Assembly: GCA_029959085.1 (NCBI GenBank) | Contig: JARWIR010000015.1 | Location: forward strand, 9,485,017 to 9,549,016 | DNA length: 64,000 bases | Reading direction: 5' to 3' | DNA from: Nemophila menziesii | Lineage: Eukaryota > Streptophyta > Magnoliopsida > Boraginales > Hydrophyllaceae | Shown here: positions 56,114 through 64,000 of the stretch, one piece after another | Layout of the letters: each line of letters opens with the position of its first letter | How positions within the stretch are numbered: position 1 is the first letter of the stretch | Position numbers and translations under genes: made by a program | Notes under the pieces: generated by a model | Seen by the model: only the letters and a program-made list of their open reading frames with translations | Database searches by the model: none | What the model was told of the DNA's origin: nothing

Positions 56114-56377
56114 TTAATTTTGATACTGACATCTTGGTTGGAAAGAGTTGTTCTTGGGACGTGGTTGATGATGACCAGGATTAGCGGCCCCCTGAGGATT
56201 TGAATATTGCATACCCGGATGGTTTCGGTTACCAAATTGATAACCTCCTCGGTTGGATATGAAATAAACAAATTGTGGATTTCCTTCGCACTCTTCCCAA
56301 GTATGATTATTAACCCCACATTGTTGACAACCTTGTGCTTCTTTCACTACATTTGCAGCGGCTAAATTTCTCTGCAT
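56114..56377 (-). pseudogene. E3 gag zinc-knuckle segment
   Basis: Reads EMQRNLAAANVVKEAQ and the knuckle CQQCGVNNHTWEEC (C-x2-C-x4-H-x4-C), then a Gly/Asn/Gln-rich stretch (NRGGYQFGNRNHPGMQYSNP) and a stop at 56114. Upstream, 56378-56573 continues as a coil (AETANSAQISALENQIKVLK) in the same frame with a stop in between. It would bind element RNA as the C-terminal part of gag. Confidence 0.75.
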
Positions 56378-56573
56378 CTCTAGCTTAAGAACTTTGATTT
56401 GATTCTCTAATGCGGATATTTGAGCTGAGTTTGCAGTTTCTGCGTCTAAACAAAGCGTACCTCGGGTCTTTGAAGCTCGCGAAGATGGACAACTTCATTC
56501 TTGTTCAATAATATTTTCCAAAACCTCGGTAGCTTTAGTAGGGTCCATGGACATGGAATTTCCTTTCCCAATG

Positions 56574-57362
56574 TTATCCACTTTCAGTACCTTCATAAAA
56601 TATAGAAAATTGTAGAGAGGGGGTATAACCATGGAGCGGACATCTAGCTAATTTTTGTTGAAACTTTGTCCATGCTTCTCCTACTGCTTCTCCATCTTCT
56701 TGACAAAACTTTGCAAGCTCGCTTTGGTCTTTGAGTCTCATACTCTTTGGATAAAAACGGTTAAAGAAAGCGGCTTGAAGTTCTATCCATGAATTAATTG
56801 TCCTTGGTGGTTGCCTATCTAGCCACTCACCAGCTCTACCGGTCAGAAAGAACGAAAACATATGACAATACAGTTGCTCGCGTGTAATGCCTGGAGTAAC
56901 ATAAGCATCACAAATCTGCATAAACTTCTGAATCGCTCTTACCAGATCTTGAATTGTTGTACCACTGTAGAGTCCAAAACTTTGAAACTGACTGAGCATA
57001 CCCGGATCGGGTCGAAATTTAATGTTCTGGATCTCCGGAGGACGGTAACCAATTGGTTGAACATGAAACGGCACTCCGAGGCCAGGTAGGTCTTGTTCAA
57101 CTCGGTTTTGATTAACATTGTTTTGCCAGTTACCTCGTCCTAGTGGATGTTGTCCTTGTTGTTGTACACCAGGTAGGATAAATGGTGGTGGTCCTCCTGG
57201 TGCAAAGTATGGTAATCCTTCAGGTGGGATTACAAGTGGTGGATCTAACTGATCTTGTACACCTTCCATAACTCTTCTTAAGGCTTTTTCCTCACGAACA
57301 CGTTTATTATAAGATCTAAAGCTCCTCTCAGGATCCGGTAACGGAGGCCAAGAATTAAACAC
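56574..57362 (-). CDS. E3 gag, capsid part
   Basis: 262 codons, probably starting at MFNSWPPLPDPERSFRSYNK, 130 bases downstream of the PBS. The N-terminus is Pro/Gly-rich (PPEGLPYFAPGGPPPFILPG). The retrotransposon gag domain covers about residues 125-260: LVRAIQKFMQICDAYVTPGI, HMFSFFLTGRAGEWLDRQPP, WIELQAAFFNRFYPKSMRLK, EAVGEAWTKFQQKLARCPLH and LQFSIFYEGTESG-stop. The end is premature relative to the usual gag, which runs on into the knuckle at 56350, so a stop at 56574 truncates it. It matches the E4 gag in block order. Gag makes the particle and binds RNA. Confidence 0.8.
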   Translation of the reverse strand: MFNSWPPLPDPERSFRSYNKRVREEKALRRVMEGVQDQLDPPLVIPPEGLPYFAPGGPPPFILPGVQQQGQHPLGRGNWQNNVNQNRVEQDLPGLGVPFHVQPIGYRPPEIQNIKFRPDPGMLSQFQSFGLYSGTTIQDLVRAIQKFMQICDAYVTPGITREQLYCHMFSFFLTGRAGEWLDRQPPRTINSWIELQAAFFNRFYPKSMRLKDQSELAKFCQEDGEAVGEAWTKFQQKLARCPLHGYTPSLQFSIFYEGTESG

Positions 57363-57494
57363 TGTGAAACCTGAAAAAGTCTAAAGCAAACCACAAGCGT
57401 AAATCCGGAAAAACAAAAACTAAATACTGAAAAATAAAAATTAACTAAAAACTACTACTCGAAATAGATAACCCACACGCTAATGAGATACAAG

Positions 57495-57512
57495 TCCCCG
57501 GCAGCAGCGCCA
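57495..57512 (-). other. Primer-binding site of E3
   Basis: Minus strand TGGCGCTGCTGCCGGGGA, six bases from the 5' LTR; two mismatches to the complement of the tRNA-Asp 3' end. Confidence 0.8.
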
Positions 57513-57518
57513 AAAACT

Positions 57519-59057
57519 TGGTGTCGCCTAGGTTGTGATAAAAATAAGATAAATAATAAGTCAGAAAACAACGCACTCTCACCCTAGACAGGCACAGTAC
57601 TGCAAGTATTATAGGACGTATGCAAGTTTTAATGATAAGAAAGTTCGTTCTCAGAGACTTAGTGTGTTATACGAATGGGTAAATAATAACGAGTAAGACT
57701 TAATTAATTAAAAAACAGAAAATAAAAAGAGAATAAATTCGAAATACTAAATTAAACTAAGTAAAATAAAGACAATAAATTAAATACGAAGAAATATGAG
57801 ATGAGAAGTATAGCTTAGGGTTTGGTAGTATGCACTAATCCTTCTAATTCTTTCTATCAATTCTAGTTAATAAGGGAGATAATTAGCTCTTAGATATTTA
57901 GTCAGTATTCTAAATTCCCATACCTTAGACCTTGAGAGCGACTAAGGGGGCTACGGACACACCTCGAGGCTGGTTCAAATAGGGTTATCCTACGCTACTA
58001 GGGCCCTAAGCAATCAATTTCCATACATGGTGATAGTGGTTAAATTATACCCTAATGACTATCTAGTTAGAATTAGTGTTGTCAAGACCAAATCGACACT
58101 AGACATTATGTGGTGTTTCAATAATTAGACACCCAGCTAAGGTGATCATCTAACTACTATTAAGGTAATCCTATACTCGTGCACTAGCAAGGAAAATAGT
58201 CATTAATTCAAAACACATAAACAAATATAAAGGTAAGCATCTAATATCATATTAAAACATGAAATTCCCAAAGAAACTTAGATAGAAAGAAATCAGAATT
58301 CATAGTTTATACATGATGCAAAACCCAAGCTTTGGGAGGTTTAGTTCATACCTGAAGGAAATAAACTAAAGGAAATAATAAAAGACATCATCTTGCTCTC
58401 TGCAATAACTTGGAAGAATAAAACCTTAAGAACTAATTACTATGAGGGAAGGATGATTTACAAGTGATATAAGGGTGTATTTATAGGTGTTTAGAAGACC
58501 TAATTCGTGTTCTTAAAGGAGAAGGTAAGTAGTGGACTCCAAGCCCAACTCAAATTCGTAACCCTAAAACATGAAATCAGGCCCGTTTTTTTTTGGTCCT
58601 AACAGCTTCAATACTCATCCGTTTGACGCGTATGAGTAGTCGAAATTCATCGTCTCGGAAAGATCTTCAACTTTTCTCTTGACCTTTTCTCCAAATTCCA
58701 CACCAATATTGAGATATAAGATGATTTGTGGTCGTAGGTGCAGAAATTCAGGATTAAGGCAGCTTTTCTTTTTCCATGTTTTTAGCTTTTGTTTCCTTAT
58801 CTCCAATTTCCATGCTTATCTCTTTCCATATCTCTTAGTCTTTGACTTGGACTCTAATTAATCTCCATAATTTTCTTTAAAGCTTCAAACTAAATAAATA
58901 ATTAAACCCAATATGCTCTAAAAATATTATTTTACTAAATCTAGACTCAAAATAGGAAAGTGCACTATTTCTCAAGAAAAACGATTAAAAAGACTTCTAA
59001 ATCACTAAAAATGATGTCTCATCCTAGAATAAATCTATCTCAAATGAGGAGACATCA
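57519..59057 (-). repeat. 5' LTR of E3
   Basis: 1539 bp, TG...CA; TATA box 58478-58485. Compared with the 3' LTR it has a 4-base insertion near 57595 and scattered substitutions. Confidence 0.9.
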
Positions 59058-60419
59058 AATATTCTCGGTCAAATTGGCCTATAATGACATGAATCGGATG
59101 GACGAGAGCTCACAATTTAATTGGGATTTAGTTTGGAAGCTCAAATATCCACAAAAAATAAAGGTGTTAATTTGGAGGAGTATTTGGGATAGGTTTCCTA
59201 CGCGTGGTAATTTAGTTAAGAGAGGAGTGATTGAGGGCGCGTCTTGTCCAGGTTGTGGCGCGACAAATGAGACAACAAAGCATCTATTCCAGGAGTGCGA
59301 AATGTACAGGGAAGTTGTGTTTTCTTGTACAGGGACTAATTTGAAATTTGAAGAAAGTAATGCTTTTGTGATGTTATTAGGTGATGCTGTTTCGTCTCGG
59401 ACTCGGAGGCAGGAGGTGCAGCACGCTGAGGACGGAGGAGAGCAGATCGGCAGGGAGTGGAATGGAGTCGCGGAAGTGCAGCTGTCCAGGCTGCTGGAGC
59501 GACAGCAGCTCCCCGAGCAAGGAGGAGCACAGCCGCGACAACAACAGCAGCTCCAGGACGTTGTAGAAATTCGGACGCCTCTTGCAGAGGTTAATTCGAT
59601 CCAATGGTGGACTAAAATGCTATCGCGAAGACAGGTGTTCAACGGTATTGAGCGGTGTACTTGGTTAGTCGCGCTTGTGTGGGTTATTTGGACGAACAGG
59701 AACGCAAGATTACTCGATAGCGGGGAGCGTGTTAGAACCAAGAACGAGCTAATAGCTATCGTGAAACATGCGGCTATGGACTATGTTAGAGCTTGGGGAA
59801 GGGAGCGATACGGAGGACTAATTACTTCATCGCGTAGTGTCCTTATCAAATGGACTAAACCGGATACCGGGTTTAAACTCAATATCGATGGGGCGTTTGA
59901 CGCTAGAGGTGAAGTCACAGGTATTGGTGGGGTGTTTCGCAATAACGCCGGGGAATATCTAGATGGTTTTGCGGGTTTTTATGGGGCAGATTCTCCACTT
60001 GAGGCGGAGTGTTTTGCGCTTCAATTTGGGTTGCGCTTAGCAGTGTCACGAGGGGACAGTAATCTCATCACTCAAACGGACTCGAGTGAGTTGCACGTGC
60101 TAGTGAAGGGCGGTGCGAACTCAAGAGGAAGTTTGAATGATGTCGTTCGTGAGTGTAAGGTCTTATTAGATAATAATGCGCGTTTTGAGCTAGTTTGGAT
60201 TTATCGGGAAACAGATGTTGTGTGGATCGGTTAGCCAAGTTTGGATTGCGGAATAAGGATGGCCCGATTGTTTATGCGGATCCTCCAGACGGTTTATGGC
60301 GAGCTCTAGCGCGCGACCGCTGTGGTTGGGCAGTGCCTAGAGTTGTTATGGTTAGTTAGTAGTTTTTTTTTTGAAGATTTACTCTTCAGGGTCCCCGACC
60401 TCGTATGTAACAAAAAAAA
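59058..60419 (+). pseudogene. LINE-6 ORF2, second part (zf-RVT, RNase H) and 3' end
   Basis: Continues the LINE-6 frame after E3: FSVKLAYNDMNRMDESSQFN, VLIWRSIWDRFPTRGNLVKR, then the zinc motif CPGCGATNETTKHLFQEC. A GC-rich, Gln/Glu-rich segment of about 60 residues (59393-59575; LLERQQLPEQGGAQPRQQQQ) is followed by WWTKMLSRR and LVWVIWTNRNARLL. RNase H: FKLNIDGAFDARGEVTGIGG (Asp), SPLEAECFALQFGLRL (Glu), ITQTDSSEL (Asp). Near 60222 one extra base shifts the frame just before DRLAKFGL, removing the last catalytic Asp. Poly(A) CAAAAAAAAG ends the copy at about 60419. Confidence 0.85.
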
Positions 60420-60440
60420 GTGATAGTTTTTTTCGCTTTT

Positions 60441-60510
60441 AATTATATCTTTCTTTTTTTGGACAAAATTATATCTTTCTTTTTTTTGGACAAAATTATA
60501 TCTTTCTTTA
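60441..60510. repeat. 26/27-bp tandem repeat
   Basis: AATTATATCTTTCTTTTTTT plus GGACAA, copies at 60441-60466 and 60467-60493 and a 17-bp partial to 60510. It lies between the 3' ends of LINE-6 and LINE-7. Confidence 0.85.
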
Positions 60511-60607
60511 TCTCTTATTTTTTGAATTTTTGTCATGCTTAAGGATATTAGTAAGTCGGCTCAAGTCGATGTACTTTTTTTGGTCAACAAAATGAACCAT
60601 ACAAAGA

Positions 60608-61066
60608 CTACTTCCTATAAAGACTATTAAGTAACCTATCTGAATCAACTAAAGATAAATTTATCCAATATAATATATCGATATTATTTCTTGTACATCT
60701 TGCCAGAGCATCTGTTGTAGTGTTGTAGCATCTATTTATATATTTAACTTCCCAATATGAACAACGACCTATCCAACTTTCTATTTCAGATTGAATGGGT
60801 TTTAGGCTCCAATGAAGCCCGGTTTTCTTCTTAATTCCTTGAATTAACTCAAGGTTATCAGAGTAAAATGAAACCCTCTGACTAGAGAGATCATAAGATG
60901 ATCTCATGGCCAGTAACATGGCCCAAGCCTCACCAACAATAACCTTATTGATTTTACACCTCAAGTTAACCTTCCTATCAATATAGCCACTTGCATTAAC
61001 TCCAATAGCGGCGACTGCTGAGGTACTATTACAATCTTTGAACGAAGTATCACACATCCAAACCAT
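60608..61066 (-). pseudogene. LINE-7 RNase H domain
   Basis: Open for 152 codons: MVWMCDTSFKDCNSTSAVAA (first Asp), CKINKVIVGEAWAMLLAMRS (Glu), VSFYSDNLELIQGI (Asp) and NRCYNTTTDALARCTRNNID (closing N..AD.LA-like motif with Thr-Asp). All four catalytic positions look present. The domain removes the RNA from the cDNA hybrid. The frame upstream (61067-61205) is broken, so it would not be made as part of ORF2. Confidence 0.8.
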
Positions 61067-61205
61067 TTCAGCCGTATCAGTTGCAGCTGGATTATCAATT
61101 TCTGTATTAAGCTCCTTGTTATCTGCCTAGTCTATTTCCCATTTCATCAGTTTATCTCCAAAAAGTCTCCATGTTATCTTTTATTCGATAAAAGATATCA
61201 TCTAT

Positions 61206-61892
61206 TCACCATGCTTTCCTCTCATGAAAGCATTTCATTCTTTCCTTCCGAATATTCCACATTAAAGAAAGGATATATGCAATAACAACTTTTTTATCCC
61301 ATCCATTATTAGAGAAACTATGAACCGTATTTAATAACCATTCCGCCATATTATCATGAAAAGGTGAATCAACTCTAATTTGAAGAGGAGATTTAGCCCA
61401 AACCTCCCTACTAAGTAGGCATTTAAGAATAAGATGGGACACATTTCCCCTTCCATTTCACACCACTCACACAAATCTTCTTTCAAACACCTTCTCCTGA
61501 CCAAATTATTTTTCTTCCTCACTCCCCAGTCTAGGGCATGAAGGCGTCACATGCATTTCCTTTGCGGCAAGAAGAAGACGCGTGAACATTAAGTTACGAA
61601 TGTCACTTCCGAGGGATCAACCACTATTCTAAATAAGGATCGCGTTATTACAAAGTTTCCTAACAAATTTTTTAATCTTTGCTTGTATGTTAGCTCTACA
61701 TACAATATTCCATAGTTCACCTTTCAAGGAATCCCCATTTGTAGAGGATTGTGATTCATTAGCAATATCCTCATCAATAATGGCATGATACCCAGATTTT
61801 GTTAAATATTCCCCATTCTTGAACAGTGGCCAAATAATTTTGCCTTCCTTATTATATTTGATAATTGGTATTTCTCGAATGTATGAAATCAT
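61206..61892 (-). pseudogene. LINE-7 zf-RVT region, broken
   Basis: 61892-61629 reads YNKEGKIIWPLFKNGEYLTK, SGYHAI, LWNIVCRANIQAKIKKFVRK. A stop and shift follow, then 61522-61440 NLVRRRCLKEDLCEWCEMEG, shift, and 61442 SHLILKCLLSREVWAKSPLQ. The zinc motif C-x2-C...H-x4-C is thus split between two frames. It ends VVIAYILSLMWNIRKERMKC. This region lies between RT and RNase H in plant LINE ORF2. Confidence 0.8.
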
Positions 61893-62318
61893 CTCATTTG
61901 ATTACATGCTTTTTAGAGTATTGAAATCCCAATCAATGCCTTGTTTACTAATTAACTCACTAACCTTAACAAACAAACAGTCAGCTGGCTTATCCGCATA
62001 CAACCCTTTCCTGATCCAACAATGATTCAAAATATTTATTTGCGTCCCATCACCCACATGCCAGATACACTATTTTTTAAAGAAATTGAACACCTTTAAA
62101 TATACTAGCCCAGCTCCACGATCTTTTTCTTAAAAGTTTAGTGTCCTAGATATCACAATCAGAAAAAGAAATGCTTTTAAAACTCTTGTGGCGAATGAAT
62201 CTGGCTTATGAATAATTCTCCATGCCTGTGTAGCCAACATAGCAATATTCATCTTATGGAAGTCTCTAAATCCAAGGCCACCAACTTTCTTGGATCTAGA
62301 AATTTTCTTCCATGCAAC

Positions 62319-63243
62319 CTAATGAATTCTTTTCCTATTAGAGGAGTCCCACCAAAAATTTGCCACAATACTCGACATCTTTTTACACAACGTCTTTGGG
62401 AATTCAAAGATCGACATAGCATAATTTGGTATAGCTTGTAGAACTGCTTTAATAAGAGTTTCTTTACCTCCATCAGACAATAAATTTGCCACCCAACTTG
62501 CTGATTTTGAGAGTAACCGATCTTTAATATAATCAAGATTTTGACTCTTAGCCCTTTTAATTGAAAGAGGAACTCCCAAGTACTTCCCCAAGTCATTAGT
62601 ATGTTCAATGTTAAGCTTGTGAGATACATCATCTCTTATCTCAGTCGGCGTATTCTTACTAAAAACGATCGAAGATTTTCCAAAATTAATACGTTGACCT
62701 GACGCATTACAATAATCTCGCAAGACTTCCTGGAATGTCTCGATTTCTTTTTGATTAATATTAATGAAAAACAGTATAATCAGCAAAAAGCAAATGTGTA
62801 AGAATCGGACAATGTCTTGTTATAGAGATTCCTTTAATTGATCCTTCCCGGCAATGAAAATTAATAAGACTAATAAGGCTTTCCGTAAGCAACTAGAAAA
62901 GAAGGGGAGACAACGGATCCCCTTGTCTAAGACCTTGAGATGGTTGGAACTTCTTTAATCTTTGACCATTAACTTTGATTTGAAATGAGACTGAAGATAC
63001 ACAATTCATAACCCACTTAACCCATTTATCACAGAACCCCAAAGCCGATAACGTTTTAGAAAGAAAATTCCAGTTAACCTGATTATAAGCCTTTACCATA
63101 TCTAATTTAACTGCCGCATAGTATTTTTTAGTTCTTCTTTTGGTATTAAGGAAGAAAGAAATTCCATGCGCAATAAGGATATTATCTTGTATATTCCTAC
63201 CTTTTATAAAGGCCGCTTGTGTAGGAGACACAATATCATTCAT
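62319..63243 (-). pseudogene. LINE-7 reverse transcriptase core
   Basis: 63243-62893: TQAAFIKGRNIQDNILIAHG, VKLDMVKAYNQVNWNFL, QPSQGLRQGDPLSPLLF, then a stop. 62892-62787 leads to the catalytic box, which reads LLFADYTVF: the second Asp of FADD is Tyr, and the frame shifts just after. 62786-62319 continues in another frame: SGQRINFGKSSIVFSKNTPT, DLGKYLGVPLSIKRAKSQNL, GGKETLIKAVLQAIPNYAMS, NFWWDSSNRKRIH-stop. RT copies LINE RNA at the cut target; with FADY and several stops this copy is dead. Confidence 0.85.
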
Positions 63244-64000
63244 ATATTTTTGTAATCAGGAAGCCATCATCTTAGAAATAATTTTATAACAAAATTTGCA
63301 CATGATATTGGCCTATAGTCTTTAACATACTCCTAAGTTGATCCTTTAGGGATAAGTGTAATAACAGAATCATTGATTTTCTTCAAATATAAATTAGACT
63401 CAAAGAAATTTTTCACAATGTTAAAGATACCACCTTTGATAGTGTCCCAAAACTCGTGATAGAACTTCCCTGGAAGCCCATCAGGGCTAGGGGCTTTGAT
63501 CCAGACATATCAAAAACAGCTATCGTGACCTCCTTCATTGATGGAGCACTTGTAAGCTCTTCATTCATTGAATAAGTAACTTTAGACGGAAGATACTGCG
63601 CAATATTATTATTATCAGTTGTAGGATTTTCTTTAAATAGATTATGATAATATGAATTAATAATTTGCTTAATTTTTTTTGCCTTCTCTGTCCATTCTCC
63701 ATCATTGTTTTAATAGTGCAAATTCTATTAATCTTACTTCTACTCATAGTTTAGCAAAGAAACATCGAGTATTTTTATCACATTTCTTAATATGTAGGTC
63801 TCTGACTCGATCTTCCCTAAACATTTCTTCCACTCTCCATAGTTCCTCAATTTCTTTCTTAATTATAGATTCTCTTTCCACATTTTCCTCCAAATAAGGT
63901 CCATTATTCAACGTGATTAATTCATTTTGTAATTCTTCAATCCTTCTTCTATTATTATGAAACGTCTTTTTACTCCAACCTTGCAGCGCAAGACAAGTAG
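63244..64000 (-). pseudogene. LINE-7 region upstream of RT core
   Basis: Broken reading with GLPGKFYHEFWDTIKGGIFN near 63470, SVITLIPKGST near 63350, and a hydrophilic EN-RT linker beyond 63550 (EELQNELITLNNGPYLEE near 63900). Typical of the segment between the endonuclease and RT of plant LINEs. The endonuclease would lie beyond the window. Confidence 0.65.

Larger units (their letters stand above)
49177..59057 (-). mobile_element. Gypsy element E3, complete but non-autonomous (9.9 kb)
   Basis: LTRs of 1525 bp (49177-50701) and 1539 bp (57519-59057) with about ten differences in the first 235 bases, PBS, gag, a gag/protease ORF fused to an integrase C-terminal module, GC-rich array, 3' ORF, conserved 3' noncoding DNA and polypurine tract. 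There is no RT, RNase H or integrase core. It is inserted in LINE-6 with a near-perfect 5-bp duplication. The LTRs (TGATGTCTCATCCTAG ... CTAGGCGACACCA, minus strand) are a different subfamily from those of P, E2 and E4. Confidence 0.9.
60575..64000 (-). mobile_element. LINE-7 (3' part; runs off the window)
   Basis: The T-run 60575-60581 is the poly(A) on the minus strand. RNase H, zf-RVT, thumb and RT follow in order to the window edge. Closest in sequence to the fragment at 27757-28700. It is tail-to-tail with LINE-6. Confidence 0.85.

Noticed and set aside
59079..59741. 220-codon frame on the minus strand
   Set aside because: It is the shadow of the LINE-6 zf-RVT/RNase H frame on the plus strand.
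1..64000. Host genes, rRNA, tRNA genes, CRISPR arrays
   Set aside because: Every frame with recognisable motifs belongs to a retroelement; no spaced identical direct repeats of CRISPR type; regularly repeated blocks are LTRs or the arrays described.

Overview
This window reads as a gene-poor, heterochromatin-like block of a flowering-plant nuclear genome, probably a eudicot. I found no host protein-coding gene, rRNA or CRISPR array, and no tRNA gene. Nearly all recognisable sequence is retrotransposon: plant L1-type LINEs (ORF1 with a CCHC knuckle; ORF2 with endonuclease, reverse transcriptase, zf-RVT-like zinc finger and RNase H), Ty3/gypsy elements that look like the Athila/Tat group (LTRs of 1.5-1.8 kb, a primer-binding site matching tRNA-Asp, a 3' ORF between pol and the 3' LTR), one Ty1/copia element and one Stowaway-like MITE. 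Almost every reading frame carries stops or frameshifts.

Layout. 1-1344: piece of a minus-oriented gypsy LTR. 1345-2800: 18-bp minisatellite, a copia-like 3' end and a LINE RNase H scrap. 3803-9411: degraded LINE on the minus strand. 9412-15175: plus-strand gypsy element 'P' (integrase, tandem GC-rich array, 3' ORF, 3' LTR). 15176-17975: minus-strand gypsy 'E4' (gag, PBS, 5' LTR). 17976-18901 plus 26639-27756: plus-strand gypsy 'X', split by the structurally complete minus-strand, non-autonomous gypsy 'E2' (18902-26638, perfect 5-bp target duplication AGACC). 27757-28700: 5'-truncated LINE. 29437-35347: LINE whose 5' part is inverted. 35945-36232: MITE. 36240-46395: minus-strand LINE interrupted by a copia element (36503-41923). 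46410-46911: gypsy LTR fragment. 46912-60419: plus-strand LINE interrupted by the structurally complete minus-strand gypsy 'E3' (49177-59057). 60575-64000: another minus-strand LINE running off the window.

Main points. (1) The gypsy elements P, E3, E2 and X all carry, at the same place (after the gag/pol stop, before a TATA-like box and a C/A-rich leader of the 3' ORF), a GC-rich tandem array of palindromes. P and E3 use CCGGCATGCCGG-type palindromes plus CACGTG boxes in units of about 100-109 bp; E2 has a weaker version. X has an array of the same architecture, about 3.5 copies of about 145 bp, but built on a different palindrome (GCGGTGCACCGC). This looks like an exchangeable internal promoter/enhancer module and is my best candidate for something undescribed. 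(2) E3 and X share an ORF in which the protease runs straight into the integrase C-terminal GPF module, with RT, RNase H and the integrase core missing, so they appear to form a non-autonomous family. (3) A conserved inverted repeat (TTTGCCGG / CCGGCAAA) encloses 115-155 nt in the 3' noncoding region of P, E2 and E3. (4) The LINE at 29437-35347 has the head-to-head structure expected from twin priming.

The order of insertion is readable in places: X is older than E2 and probably E4; the LINE at 46912 is older than E3. LTR pairs of E2 differ more than those of E3, so E3 looks younger.
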